Source: Spectribacter hydrogenoxidans
GTDB taxonomy: Bacteria > Pseudomonadota > Gammaproteobacteria > Nevskiales > Salinisphaeraceae
DNA: 64,000 nucleotides
Reading direction: 5' to 3'
Assembly (NCBI RefSeq): GCF_031846275.1
Contig: NZ_JAVRIB010000004.1
Span: 178,947-242,946, forward strand
Part shown: one piece after another, positions 1 through 8,830 of the stretch
Numbering within the stretch: position 1 is the stretch's first letter
Layout of the letters: every line of letters begins with the position of its first letter
Translations under genes and position numbers: made by a program
The notes under the pieces: model-generated
Told to the model about the DNA's origin: nothing
Databases searched by the model: none
Seen by the model: only the letters and a program-made list of their open reading frames with translations

Positions 1-110
1 AGCGGGGCCTGGGGATTGACATCGCGGAAGGCCAGGCACTGGTCGTCCTCGTAGACGATATCGGCGTCGATCTCGCGATTGATGATCTTGCTGAAAATGG
101 TGTCGGCCAT
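1..110 (-). CDS. hinT: HIT family protein HinT, N-terminal part
   Basis: The first 36 residues read MADTIFSKIINREIDADIVY and continue DDQCLAFRDVNPQAP, the typical N-terminus of HinT-type histidine-triad purine nucleoside phosphoramidases, which hydrolyse AMP-lysine and AMP-N conjugates in the cytoplasm. The gene runs off the left edge, so the HxHxH active-site motif lies outside the window and cannot be checked. It is divergent from the DUF389 gene, with 108 bases between them that must hold both promoters. Identification rests on the N-terminal pattern only. Confidence 0.85.
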   Translation of the reverse strand, partial: MADTIFSKIINREIDADIVYEDDQCLAFRDVNPQAP

Positions 111-218
111 GGCTCGGCTCCCCAACGGTGGCATGCAGTCGCCGGATGGTAACGCGGGACCGCGGCGCATACCATAAGGCGCTGATATACCTTCGGTAAC
201 GCGAACGGGCGGGGGACA

Positions 219-1193
219 ATGCGGTTGATCGAGATCACGGTGCCGGCGGGGGACGTCGAGCGTGTCACGGAACTGGCCCGGGCCCACGAGGTGCTGGATT
301 GCTGGTGGCCGCAAGCTGGCGGCGACCGTCTGGGTGTTCGCATCCTAGTGTACGAGGAACAGCTGCAGGAACTGCTGGATGCGCTGCAGGGACCGGCAGA
401 ATCACGCGACTGGCGCATCATGCTGCAGATGCCCGAAGCGGTGCTGCCGCGCGAGGAGGCCGACAAGCCGCAGACCGCGAATGGCGGCGGCCGCAGTCGC
501 GAGGAGCTGTTCCACGAGGTGGAGCGCGGCGCCCGCATGGATCTGAACTTCTTCCTGCTCACCGGGTTGTCGGCGATCGTGGCCGCGATCGGCATGGTCG
601 AGAACAACGTCGCGGTGGTGATTGGCGCGATGGTGATTGCGCCGCTACTGGGGCCGAATATCGCGCTGGCCCTGGGGGCCTCGCTGGGAGATCGCCAGCT
701 CATGACCCAGGCGCTGGCGGCCACCGGCGGTGGTCTGGTGCTGGCGGGTGCCATCGCTTTCGTGCTGGGTCTGATCATGGGCGGGGAATTCGAGCCGGTG
801 GTCGAGTTGACCAGCCGTACGGATGTCGGCCCGGCCGGCGTGGCCATGGCCCTGGCCTCGGGGGCGGCGGCGGTTCTGTCGCTGACCACCGGGGTTTCCG
901 CGGCCCTGGTGGGCGTGATGGTGGCGGTGGCACTGCTGCCGCCGGTGGCCGCAGTGGGACTCATGCTGTCCGCCGCGGACTGGCCGGCCGCTGCGGGTGC
1001 GGCGTTGCTGCTGGCGGTGAACATTGTCTGCGTGAATCTGGCGGCCAATCTGGTGTTTCGCTGGCAGGGGGTGCGGCCGCGCTGCTGGATCGAGGCCCGA
1101 GCCGCACAGCAGTCGGGGCTGATGGCGATGGGAGTCTGGCTGGTTTGCCTGATAGTGTTGTCGGCGGTGATCGGTCTGCGAATGGTGGTCTAG
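219..1193 (+). CDS. TIGR00341/DUF389 family membrane protein
   Basis: 324 residues. A soluble N-terminal part (about residues 1-100, starting MRLIEITVPAGDVERV) is followed by a hydrophobic domain of about six helices from residue 105, with the conserved stretch VVIGAMVIAPLLGPNIALALG (residues 132-152) that marks the DUF389/TIGR00341 family. The function of the family is not established; a transport or regulatory membrane role is only inference. It stands alone, divergent from hinT and 97 bases upstream of the acyl-CoA reductase gene. The ATG follows a GGGGGAC stretch that can serve as ribosome binding site. Confidence 0.8.
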   Translation: MRLIEITVPAGDVERVTELARAHEVLDCWWPQAGGDRLGVRILVYEEQLQELLDALQGPAESRDWRIMLQMPEAVLPREEADKPQTANGGGRSREELFHEVERGARMDLNFFLLTGLSAIVAAIGMVENNVAVVIGAMVIAPLLGPNIALALGASLGDRQLMTQALAATGGGLVLAGAIAFVLGLIMGGEFEPVVELTSRTDVGPAGVAMALASGAAAVLSLTTGVSAALVGVMVAVALLPPVAAVGLMLSAADWPAAAGAALLLAVNIVCVNLAANLVFRWQGVRPRCWIEARAAQQSGLMAMGVWLVCLIVLSAVIGLRMVV

Positions 1194-1290
1194 CCCGGCC
1201 GGTTTAGAATGACCACGACAGGGACTGCAGGCGTGGCACCACGGTGTATCGAATCGACCCGGTGGATCGGGGTAACGGGGAGCGAGTGAC

Positions 1291-3294
1291 ATGAAATATC
1301 TGGTTACCGGGGGCACCGGCTTCATCGGTCGGTTTCTGGTAGAACGCCTGCTCAAGCGGCGCGGGTCGCGGGTCTACGTACTGATGCGCAAGGCCAGCGC
1401 GGACAAGTACGACGCCCTGCGTGAACGCCTGGGCGTGTCCGAGGAGCGGCTGATCCCGGTCTGGGGCGACATCACCCGTCAGGGGGTGACCGATGCCGCC
1501 ACCCGGCGGTCTCTGGCCGACGAGATCGACCATGTCTTCCATCTGGCCGCGGTCTACGACATGGGTATGTCGGATGCCGTGGCCGACCGGGTGAACAACG
1601 AAGGCACGCGCAATCTGGTGGATTTCGCCAACGAGCTGGGCGGTAATGTCCGCCTGCATCACATGTCATCGGTGGCGGTGGCCGGCGCCGAATTCGACGG
1701 CGTTTTCAGCGACGAGATGTTCGACGAGGGCCAGCCCCTGCGGCATCCCTATTACCGCACCAAGTTCCAATCCGAGAAGATCGTGCGCGAGCACGCCCGG
1801 GTGCCCTGGCGGGTGTACCGCCCCGGCATGGTCGTCGGCCACAGCGAAACCGGCGAGATGGACAAGGTCGACGGGCCCTACTACTTCTTCAAGGCCATCC
1901 AGACCATCCGCGACCGGGTACCCAAATGGATGCCGCTGCTGGGCATCGGTGGTGGCCAGATGCCGATCGCGCCGGTGGATTACGTGGTGGATGCCACCGA
2001 TCGCATCGCCCACCTGGAAGCCGACAAATGGGACGGCCGGGCCTACTTCCTGTTGCAGCAGAAGGCGCCGTCGGCCGGCGGGATGCTGGCGACCTTCATG
2101 GAAGCCGCCCACGGGCCCAGTTTCGTGCGCCAGCTGCCCACCCAGGACATTCCGGCCGGGTTCGAGCAGACCTTCCGCCAGATTGCCGGTCGGATGCCGA
2201 TGGCCCGCACGCTGGAAAAGCAGCTTTCATCGGCCCTGGGCGTGCCCCTATCGATTCTGGGCTATGTCAACAACCGCACCGAATTCGACGATCGCAACAC
2301 CCGTAGCGCCCTGCGTGGCAGTAAGGTGAAGTGCCCGCCGCTGGCGGATTATGCCGAGACCCTGTGGCGCTACTGGGAACTGCACATGGACTACGACGTC
2401 AAGGTGCCCAAGCGCCTGATGACGCGGGTCCGCGGCAAGGTGGTGCTGATCACCGGGGCCTCGTCGGGCATCGGCTTCATCACCGCCAAGAAGCTGGCCA
2501 AGGGTGGGGCCAAGGTGTGCCTGGTGGCGCGCAATCCCGACAAGCTGGCCGAGACCCGGGAAATCATCGCCAAGATGGGTGTCGAATCCTGGACCTATCC
2601 CTGCGACCTGAACAAGATGGAAGCCATCGACGCGATGGTCGAGAAGGTCCTGGCCGACCATCACCACGTCGACATTCTGATCAACAACGCAGGGCGGTCG
2701 ATCCGGCGCTCGGCGTTCGAGTCGTTCGAGCGGTTTCACGACTACGAACGCACCATGCAGCTGAACTATTTCGGTGCGGTGCGGCTGATCATGGCGCTGC
2801 TGCCGGGCATGGGCAAGCGCCGCACGGGCCAGATCATCAACATCTCCAGCATCGGCTGCCTGACCAACGTGCCGCGGTTCTCGGCCTACGTGGCCAGCAA
2901 GTCGGCACTGGATGCCTTCTCCCGCTGCATTTCCGGGGAGGTGGCGTCGCGCAATATCGATATCACCACCATCTACATGCCGCTGGTGCGCACGCCGATG
3001 ATCGCCCCGACCAAGCTCTACGACTACGTGCCCACACTCACGCCCGAGCAGGCAGGGGACATGGTGGTATCGGCGGTGATCGAACGGCCCAAGCGTATCG
3101 CCTCGCCCCTGGGCACCACGGCCCAGGTCAGCTATGCGTTGTGGCCGAAGGTCAACGACTACGTGCTGAACAAGGCCTTCCACATGTTCCCGTCTTCGGC
3201 GGTGGCGCGGGGCAAGCGCCCGGGTACCGAAGAGGAAAAGCCTACCTTGCGCGGCATGGTGATGGCCGCGCTGCTGCCGGGCCCCTACTGGTAG
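1291..3294 (+). CDS. two-domain fatty acyl-CoA reductase (SDR-SDR fusion)
   Basis: 667 residues made of two short-chain dehydrogenase domains. The N-terminal extended SDR (residues 1-370) has the nucleotide motif GGTGFIG at 7-13 and a PYYRTK active-site motif. The C-terminal classical SDR (about 380-640) has GASSGIG, INNAG and the catalytic YVASK. Length, domain order, internal segments such as SETGEMDKVDGPYYFFK and the C-terminal PYW ending match, from memory, the Marinobacter fatty acyl-CoA reductase Maqu_2220 (661 residues), which reduces fatty acyl-CoA through the aldehyde to a fatty alcohol with NADPH for wax esters. No wax ester synthase is visible in the window, so the pathway assignment is inference. 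A GGGGAG ribosome site precedes the ATG. Confidence 0.8.
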   Translation: MKYLVTGGTGFIGRFLVERLLKRRGSRVYVLMRKASADKYDALRERLGVSEERLIPVWGDITRQGVTDAATRRSLADEIDHVFHLAAVYDMGMSDAVADRVNNEGTRNLVDFANELGGNVRLHHMSSVAVAGAEFDGVFSDEMFDEGQPLRHPYYRTKFQSEKIVREHARVPWRVYRPGMVVGHSETGEMDKVDGPYYFFKAIQTIRDRVPKWMPLLGIGGGQMPIAPVDYVVDATDRIAHLEADKWDGRAYFLLQQKAPSAGGMLATFMEAAHGPSFVRQLPTQDIPAGFEQTFRQIAGRMPMARTLEKQLSSALGVPLSILGYVNNRTEFDDRNTRSALRGSKVKCPPLADYAETLWRYWELHMDYDVKVPKRLMTRVRGKVVLITGASSGIGFITAKKLAKGGAKVCLVARNPDKLAETREIIAKMGVESWTYPCDLNKMEAIDAMVEKVLADHHHVDILINNAGRSIRRSAFESFERFHDYERTMQLNYFGAVRLIMALLPGMGKRRTGQIINISSIGCLTNVPRFSAYVASKSALDAFSRCISGEVASRNIDITTIYMPLVRTPMIAPTKLYDYVPTLTPEQAGDMVVSAVIERPKRIASPLGTTAQVSYALWPKVNDYVLNKAFHMFPSSAVARGKRPGTEEEKPTLRGMVMAALLPGPYW

Positions 3295-3327
3295 GCAGTC
3301 AGGCGGGCCCGGTGCAGTGACCGGGCG

Positions 3328-4404
3328 TCAGGAAGCCTCGGCGGTGGCCACGTCCCGGCGTTCGGCCACGGCGCGGGCGAGTTCGGCCAGCAGCGGCTCG
3401 GTATCCGCCCAGGACAGGCATGCATCGGTCACGCTCTTGCCGTATTCAAGCTCGTCGGGCGCGCCCAGCGACTGATTGCCTTCACTAAGGTGGGATTCGA
3501 TCATGGCGCCGAAAATGGCGCGGGATCCCGCCGAAATCTGGCCGGCCACGTCGTGCCCGACTTCCAGCTGCTTCCTGTGCTGCTTGCGGCTGTTGGCGTG
3601 CGAGAAGTCGATCATCAGGTGACCGGGCAGGCCGGCATTCTCCAGCTGCGCTACGGCGCCGGTGACGGCGTCGGCATCGTAGTTGGGGCCGTTGCTGCCG
3701 CCGCGCAGGATGATGTGCGTGTCCGGGTTGCCGCTGGTGGCGAAGATGGCCGAGTTGCCGGCCTTGGTCAGTGACAGGAAGTGATGCGGATGGTGGGCCG
3801 CGCCCACAGCGTCCACGGCCAGCTTGATGGAACCGCCGGTGCCGTTCTTGAATCCAACCGGGCAGGACAGGCCGGAGGCCAGTTCACGATGGCCCTGGCT
3901 TTCCGTGGTGCGGGCGCCGATGGCGCCCCAGGCCACCAGATCGGCCAGGTACTGAGGGGTAATCAGATCGAGGAACTCCACCCCGGCCGGCATGCCCTGA
4001 TCGGCCAGGTCCAGCAGCAGCTTGCGCGCCAGATGCACACCCTTGTTGATGTGGAAGGAGTCATCCAGGTCCGGATCGTTGATCAGGCCCTTCCAGCCCA
4101 CCGTCGTGCGCGGCTTTTCGAAATACACCCGCATCACGATCAGCAGGTCCTTGCGATAGGCATGGCGCGCGGCCATGAGCTTTTCCGCGTACTCTCGAGC
4201 GGCCGCCACATCGTGGATGGAGCAGGGCCCCACCACCACCAGCAGGCGGTCGTCCCGGCCCTGCAGGATGTCCTGGATCTGGGTGCGGGCGTTATGCACC
4301 GTTTCGGCGGCGGCGTCGGTGATGGGCAGTTCGTCAATCAGCGCGTCGGGGGTGACGAGCTCCTTGATGCCCTTGATCCGGAGATTGTCGGTTTCGTACA
4401 TCAT
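3328..4404 (-). CDS. aroG: 3-deoxy-7-phosphoheptulonate synthase, class I (AroG/AroF type)
   Basis: 358 residues, the usual length. It catalyses the entry step of the shikimate pathway, condensing phosphoenolpyruvate and erythrose 4-phosphate. Diagnostic segments are VVVGPCSIHD, MRVYFEKPRTTVGWKGL, GARTTESQGHRELASGLS, GFKNGTGG and MIDFSHANSRKQHRKQ. The N-terminus MYETDNLRIKGIKEL aligns with the AroG N-terminus that forms the feedback-inhibitor interface, so the start is secure to within one Met. Which aromatic amino acid inhibits it cannot be told by eye, so the letter of the symbol is a family label. It is convergent with the reductase gene and divergent from the VTT-oxidoreductase fusion. 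Confidence 0.92.
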   Translation of the reverse strand: MMYETDNLRIKGIKELVTPDALIDELPITDAAAETVHNARTQIQDILQGRDDRLLVVVGPCSIHDVAAAREYAEKLMAARHAYRKDLLIVMRVYFEKPRTTVGWKGLINDPDLDDSFHINKGVHLARKLLLDLADQGMPAGVEFLDLITPQYLADLVAWGAIGARTTESQGHRELASGLSCPVGFKNGTGGSIKLAVDAVGAAHHPHHFLSLTKAGNSAIFATSGNPDTHIILRGGSNGPNYDADAVTGAVAQLENAGLPGHLMIDFSHANSRKQHRKQLEVGHDVAGQISAGSRAIFGAMIESHLSEGNQSLGAPDELEYGKSVTDACLSWADTEPLLAELARAVAERRDVATAEAS

Positions 4405-4544
4405 GATGAGCGTGGCAAGAGCGCGGTGCGCGGGTTCAAAGGCCGCGTATCCTAGCAGATTCGCGGGCCGCGCCGGACCGGCAATATGAAGTTGCCGGGC
4501 GCGGTCTTTACTCGATACGGAACCAATGCCGGCCTAGCCCGGAG

Positions 4545-6710
4545 ATGATCCCAATGATCCTGACCCGCCTGTTGCTCGTGACCGGCATCGCCGGTTTGCT
4601 GACTGCTTGGTTCCTGCTGGATCCCGGTCGCTGGCTGGGCGGGGCCTGCGAGGGGCAACTGTTTTCCCTGGCCTGTCTGGACGCCCAGCGCGGAGCGATC
4701 GAGGGCCTGCGACAGGAGATGCCGCTGCTGCTGGCAGCCGGGTTCTTTGCCGTTTACGTGCTGGTCGCGGCCCTGTCGATCCCCGGTGCGGCAGTGATGA
4801 CGCTGGCCACGGGGGCGGTGTTCGGGCTTGGCTGGGGGCTGCTGATCGTTTCGTTTGCCTCAAGCGTCGGCGCCACGCTGGCGTTCCTGACCGCCCGCTT
4901 CCTGCTGCGCGACGGGGTCCAGCGCCGCTTCGGTCGCCGGCTGGCCGCCATCAACCGCGGAGTCGAGAAGGACGGGGCGTTCTATCTGTTCGCGCTGCGT
5001 CTGGTGCCGGCGTTTCCGTTCTTCGTGATCAACCTGGCGATGGGGCTGACGCCCATCCGGATGGCCACATTTTATTTTGTCAGTCAGATCGGCATGCTGC
5101 CCGGCACCGTGGTGTACGTGAACGCCGGCACCCAGCTGGGCCAGGTGGAATCCCTGGGGGGCATCCTGTCGCCGGGTCTGATCGGTTCGTTCGTACTGCT
5201 GGGTCTGTTCCCGCTGGTGGCCCGCAAGGGACTGGAATGGTTCCGCAGCCGCCAGGCGCTGCGCGGCTACCGGCGCCCGGTTCGGTTCGACCGCAACCTG
5301 ATCGTGATCGGCGCCGGCTCGGGTGGTCTGGTGGCGGCGTATATCGCCGCAGCGGTCAAGGCGAAGGTCACCCTGATCGAGCGTGATCGCATGGGTGGCG
5401 ATTGCCTGAATACCGGCTGCGTGCCCTCGAAGGCGCTGCTTCGCACGGCCCGTTTCCTGTACGACGTGAAGTGCAGCGGGGACTTCGGCGTCCACACCGC
5501 CTCGGCGGATTTCGATTTTGCGCAGGTTATGGACCGCGTTCGCGAGGTGGTGCGGCGTATCGAGCCGCATGACTCGGTGGAACGCTACGAGGGCCTGGGC
5601 GTGGAGTGTCTACAGGGCAGCGCCCGGCTGGTTGATCCCTGGACGGTGGAACTCGACGACGGTCGGCGGCTCAGCGCCCGGGCCATCGTGCTGGCTACCG
5701 GGGCGCAACCGGTGGTGCCCCCGATAGAGGGCATCGATTCGGTGGCGGTGCTGACCTCCGACAATCTCTGGGAGCTGCAGGAACTGCCGGGACGTCTGGT
5801 GGTGCTGGGCGGCGGCCCCATCGGCTGCGAGATGACCCAGGCATTCGCCCGCCTGGGCAGCCGGGTGACCCAGGTGGAAATGCTCGACCGGCTGATGATG
5901 CCGGAAGACCCGGAAATCGCGGCCAGCCTGCGCCAGCGCCTGGAAGCCGAGGGCGTGGCGGTGCGCACCGGGCATCGTGCCGTGGCGGTGCGGCTGGACG
6001 ACGGCCGGCAGGTGCTGGTCTGCGAGCATGGCGGTGAAACGGTGGAAATCGAATTCGACCGCCTGCTGGTGGCCGTGGGGCGCGCCGCGCGTCTCCAGGG
6101 TTTCGGGCTCGAGGATCTGGGCATCGAGGCGGATCGCACCATCGGCGTCAACGAATTCCTGCAGACCACTGTCCCAACCATCTACGCCTGCGGCGATGCC
6201 ATTGCGCCCTACCAGTTCACCCACGTGGCGGCGCATGAGGCCTGGTTCGCGGCGGTCAACGGGCTGTTCGGCACGTTCCGGAAATTCCGGGTGGATTACT
6301 CGGTGATCCCCTGGGTGACGTTCACCGACCCGGAAATCGCCCATGTCGGCCATAACGAGACCAGCGCGGCGAGTGAGGGTATCGAGTACGAGGTCACCAC
6401 CTACGGCATCGACGATCTGGACCGGGCCATCACCGACAGCGATGCCCGAGGCGTGGTCAAGGTGCTAACCGAGCCCGGCACGGACCGGGTGATTGGCGCC
6501 ACCATCATGGGCCCGCACGCCGGCGAGCTGATCGCCGAATTCGTGACTGCAATGAAGCAGGGGATCGGCCTGAACAAGATCCTCGGCACCATCCACGCCT
6601 ACCCCACCTATGTCGAGGCCAACAAGTTCGCGGCCGGCGAGTGGAAACGCGCACATGCGCCGGCGTGGGCACTCGCATTGCTGTCGCGGTTGCATGCCTG
6701 GCGCCTGTGA
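4545..6710 (+). CDS. TVP38/TMEM64 (VTT) domain fused to a pyridine nucleotide-disulfide oxidoreductase
   Basis: 721 residues. The N-terminal part (1-240) is a TVP38/DedA-type membrane domain with the conserved GAVFGLGWG and FPFFVINLAMGLTPI segments. The C-terminal part (from about 250) is a complete class I flavoprotein: FAD motif GAGSGGLVAAY, redox-active disulfide GGDCLNTGCVPSK, a NAD(P) motif GGGPIGCEM, the ACGDA FAD motif, and the C-terminal dimerisation segment HAYPTYVEANKF, which has Tyr between His and Pro where mercuric and lipoamide reductases have HxxP variants. It probably passes electrons from NAD(P)H to a small or membrane thiol or disulfide substrate; the substrate is unknown. 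It lacks the vicinal C-terminal cysteines of true MerA. Fusions of this architecture occur in other proteobacteria. Confidence 0.85.
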   Translation: MIPMILTRLLLVTGIAGLLTAWFLLDPGRWLGGACEGQLFSLACLDAQRGAIEGLRQEMPLLLAAGFFAVYVLVAALSIPGAAVMTLATGAVFGLGWGLLIVSFASSVGATLAFLTARFLLRDGVQRRFGRRLAAINRGVEKDGAFYLFALRLVPAFPFFVINLAMGLTPIRMATFYFVSQIGMLPGTVVYVNAGTQLGQVESLGGILSPGLIGSFVLLGLFPLVARKGLEWFRSRQALRGYRRPVRFDRNLIVIGAGSGGLVAAYIAAAVKAKVTLIERDRMGGDCLNTGCVPSKALLRTARFLYDVKCSGDFGVHTASADFDFAQVMDRVREVVRRIEPHDSVERYEGLGVECLQGSARLVDPWTVELDDGRRLSARAIVLATGAQPVVPPIEGIDSVAVLTSDNLWELQELPGRLVVLGGGPIGCEMTQAFARLGSRVTQVEMLDRLMMPEDPEIAASLRQRLEAEGVAVRTGHRAVAVRLDDGRQVLVCEHGGETVEIEFDRLLVAVGRAARLQGFGLEDLGIEADRTIGVNEFLQTTVPTIYACGDAIAPYQFTHVAAHEAWFAAVNGLFGTFRKFRVDYSVIPWVTFTDPEIAHVGHNETSAASEGIEYEVTTYGIDDLDRAITDSDARGVVKVLTEPGTDRVIGATIMGPHAGELIAEFVTAMKQGIGLNKILGTIHAYPTYVEANKFAAGEWKRAHAPAWALALLSRLHAWRL

Positions 6711-6801
6711 TCCCGCGCCGGTGCTGACTCCGGTTGGTCGTTGACCTGCCGATGACACGCGCCGGTTGGACAATCGCTATTTCTCCGAGGAGGATGGAGG
6801 G

Positions 6802-6881
6802 GCCGGGTGGATTCGTTGCTGAACGGGCCGCCCGGCTGCACGGAGGAATCCGGTCCGCCTTGAGGGCGAACCGGGCCGTGC
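6802..6881 (+). promoter_or_regulatory. predicted structured leader upstream of gfa
   Basis: The 208-base gap before gfa can fold into two hairpins by inspection. Hairpin one pairs 6802-6810 with 6828-6836 (nine pairs, one G-U). Hairpin two has an outer stem 6838-6843 with 6876-6881 and an inner stem 6850-6859 with 6865-6874, which includes a single 1x1 mismatch. The ribosome site of gfa (CAGGAG at about 6903) lies 20 bases beyond. I do not recognise a known riboswitch class; the region could equally be GC-rich sequence that folds by chance. Confidence 0.3.
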
Positions 6882-6918
6882 CGGAGGAGCGATAACAACC
6901 GATCAGGAGCGAACGCCA

Positions 6919-7542
6919 ATGAGCATCAAGTCTTTTGTTGAGTCGTTGAAAGGCGGCGGTGGAGGCGCAAGTGACGTGTCCATTCATCCGGCCATCGATA
7001 ACGGCATCAAGCCGGGATCGGACAATTTTCAGGGCGGCAGCCTGCTGTGCCACTGTTCCAGCAATCCCGTGAAGGTGTCGGTCGGCGCGCAGACCGCCCA
7101 CAACCACGCCTGCGGGTGCACCAAGTGCTGGAAGCCCGAGGGAGCGAGATTCTCGCTGGTGGCCGTGGTTTCCCGCGATGCGGTGTCGGTGGCCGAGAAC
7201 GGCGACAAGACGGCGATCGTGGATGAGAGCGCCCCCATTCAGCGCCACGCCTGCAAGGAGTGCGGGGTGCACATGTTCGGTCGCATCGAGAATACCGACC
7301 ACCCCTTCTACGGGCTGGATTTCGTGCACACCGAGCTGTCGCCGGAGTCCGGCTGGTCGGCCCCGCAGTTTGCCGCATTCGTGTCCTCGATCATCGAGTC
7401 GGGGGAGAATCCGGACAACATGGACGCCGTGCGCACCCGGCTGCGTGAGCTCGGGCTCGAGCCATACGACTGCCTGGCGCCGCCGCTGATGGACCTTATC
7501 GCCACCCACACGGCGAAAAAGTCCGGCGCGTTGCCGGCCTGA
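6919..7542 (+). CDS. gfa: S-(hydroxymethyl)glutathione synthase (glutathione-dependent formaldehyde-activating enzyme)
   Basis: 207 residues. Gfa speeds the addition of glutathione to formaldehyde, feeding the frmA/frmB detoxification and oxidation route. Seven cysteines at 44, 46, 65, 67, 70, 112 and 115 (LLCHCSSNP, HACGCTKCW, HACKECGVHMF) match the two zinc sites of the Gfa fold, and the C-terminal GLDFVHTELSPESGW segment is Gfa-specific rather than general GFA-domain. It stands alone behind a 208-base leader, and a terminator follows. No frmA/adhC lies beside it. The methanol dehydrogenase locus ending 3.7 kb downstream gives a plausible formaldehyde source; that link is inference. Confidence 0.88.
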   Translation: MSIKSFVESLKGGGGGASDVSIHPAIDNGIKPGSDNFQGGSLLCHCSSNPVKVSVGAQTAHNHACGCTKCWKPEGARFSLVAVVSRDAVSVAENGDKTAIVDESAPIQRHACKECGVHMFGRIENTDHPFYGLDFVHTELSPESGWSAPQFAAFVSSIIESGENPDNMDAVRTRLRELGLEPYDCLAPPLMDLIATHTAKKSGALPA

Positions 7543-7572
7543 TCCGGGCCTTACAGGTCAGTCCTCGCTGAA

Positions 7573-7604
7573 CGGGGCCGGCGCGCGAGCGTCGGCCCCG
7601 TTTT
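7573..7604 (+). terminator. intrinsic terminator after gfa
   Basis: Stem CGGGGCCG at 7573-7580 pairs with CGGCCCCG at 7593-7600 and is followed directly by TTTT. It lies 30 bases after the gfa stop and before the TauE-like gene. Confidence 0.75.
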
Positions 7605-7661
7605 CGTTGCAGCACACAGAAAGCGGCGTCTGGTTCCGCTTTCGACGTAGAATCCGCGCCC

Positions 7662-8408
7662 ATGATGGCGCTTGTTCTCGCGGGTATCGCGCTGGCGGCG
7701 GCCACGCTGTCCGGCCTCACCGGGCTTGGTGGCGGCACGTTGCTGATCGCGGCGCTGTACGCGCTGGGGTTCACGCCGGCCATGGCGGTGCCGCTGCATG
7801 CGGCGGTTCAGCTGGTATCCAACGCCGCCCGCGTGGTGGCCTATCTGCCCCATGTGCGGTGGTCGGGTTTCGGGCTGTTTCTGGTGGGGGCGCTGCCCGC
7901 GCCGTTCGCGCTGGCGCCGCTGGTCGTCGCGGCGCCGGCGGATGTGGTGCGTATCACGATGGCCGCATTCCTGCTGCTGGCCCTGGTGCCGGGATGGCTT
8001 GCACGGCTGCGCCTGGCCGGCACGCCGGGACTGGTGGTGGCGGGGGTGCTTTCGGGCGGTCTGGGCACGGTGGTCGGCGCCACGGGGCTGATAATCGCGC
8101 CGTTCTTCCTCGACCGCAGATGGCCGAAGGAGACCGTCATCGCCACTATGGCGGTATGCCAGGCAGCGGGCCACGCGGCCAAGATTCTGGCCTTCGCGGT
8201 GGCAGGATTCGGGCTGGGCGGGCAGCTGGACCTGCTCTGGCCAATGGCCCTGGCAGTGGTGGCGGGCACGGCGCTGGGACGCTGGCTGATCGGGCTGGTC
8301 GACGAGAGCCGCTTCCGCTGGCTGGTGAAGATGATTCTGCTGGTGCTGGCGTGTCAGTTGGGTATCGACGGCGCGATCGGGCTTGTGCAACAGGGAGGAA
8401 CGCAATGA
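7662..8408 (+). CDS. TauE/SafE family sulfite/anion exporter-like membrane protein
   Basis: 248 residues, strongly hydrophobic, with about eight predicted helices. The N-terminal GLTGLGGGTLLIAALYALG (about residues 18-36) and the internal repeat GVLSGGLGTVVGATGLIIAP (about 127-146) are the two GxxxGxxGGxx signatures of the TauE/SafE permease family, which exports sulfite or small organosulfur or carboxylate anions. The substrate cannot be predicted. The stop codon overlaps the next start in ATGA, so it is translationally coupled to the thioesterase gene. Confidence 0.82.
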   Translation: MMALVLAGIALAAATLSGLTGLGGGTLLIAALYALGFTPAMAVPLHAAVQLVSNAARVVAYLPHVRWSGFGLFLVGALPAPFALAPLVVAAPADVVRITMAAFLLLALVPGWLARLRLAGTPGLVVAGVLSGGLGTVVGATGLIIAPFFLDRRWPKETVIATMAVCQAAGHAAKILAFAVAGFGLGGQLDLLWPMALAVVAGTALGRWLIGLVDESRFRWLVKMILLVLACQLGIDGAIGLVQQGGTQ

Positions 8409-8830
8409 GCGAGGTAAGCCCCGCCGACATCGAGCGGATGATTGCCGACAACGTCGACCTGGCGGAGGGCTTCCGGTTCGAGGTCCTCGACCTGGCCGAT
8501 GGCGCGCGGGTCAAGCTGCACTACAACGACCGGATGCTGCGCCTCGGGGGGACGATTTCCGGGCCGGTGCTGATGATGCTGGTCGATACGGCCATGTACG
8601 CAGCGGTGATCGCCCACGCCGAGCACGGGCAGTACGGGGTGACTAGCCATCTGAACATCGAGTTCCTGCGTCGCCCGCCGCCGGCCGCTCTGATCGCGAA
8701 GGCCAGGCTGCTGCGCGTGGGCCGCCGGCAGGTAACCGGCACCGTGGTGATCCACAGCGAGGGCGAGTCGCGCCCGGTGCTGCATGCCACCGGCGGCTAT
8801 GCACTGTTTCCGCCGGTGCGCGGTGCCTGA
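8405..8830 (+). CDS. PaaI-like hotdog-fold thioesterase
   Basis: 141 residues from the ATG at 8405, which follows an AGGGAGG ribosome site and overlaps the preceding stop codon (ATGA). The segment LGGTISGPVLMMLVDTAMYAAV corresponds to the conserved HG.xSGxxxxxxxD core of PaaI/YbgC acyl-CoA thioesterases (the usual G-G-x-x-x-G...D signature with D in VDTAMY), followed by the LNIEFLRRP strand. It probably hydrolyses an acyl-CoA or aromatic acyl-CoA; the substrate is unknown. Coupling to an anion exporter could mean that the released acid is exported, which is inference. Confidence 0.75.
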   Translation: MSEVSPADIERMIADNVDLAEGFRFEVLDLADGARVKLHYNDRMLRLGGTISGPVLMMLVDTAMYAAVIAHAEHGQYGVTSHLNIEFLRRPPPAALIAKARLLRVGRRQVTGTVVIHSEGESRPVLHATGGYALFPPVRGA

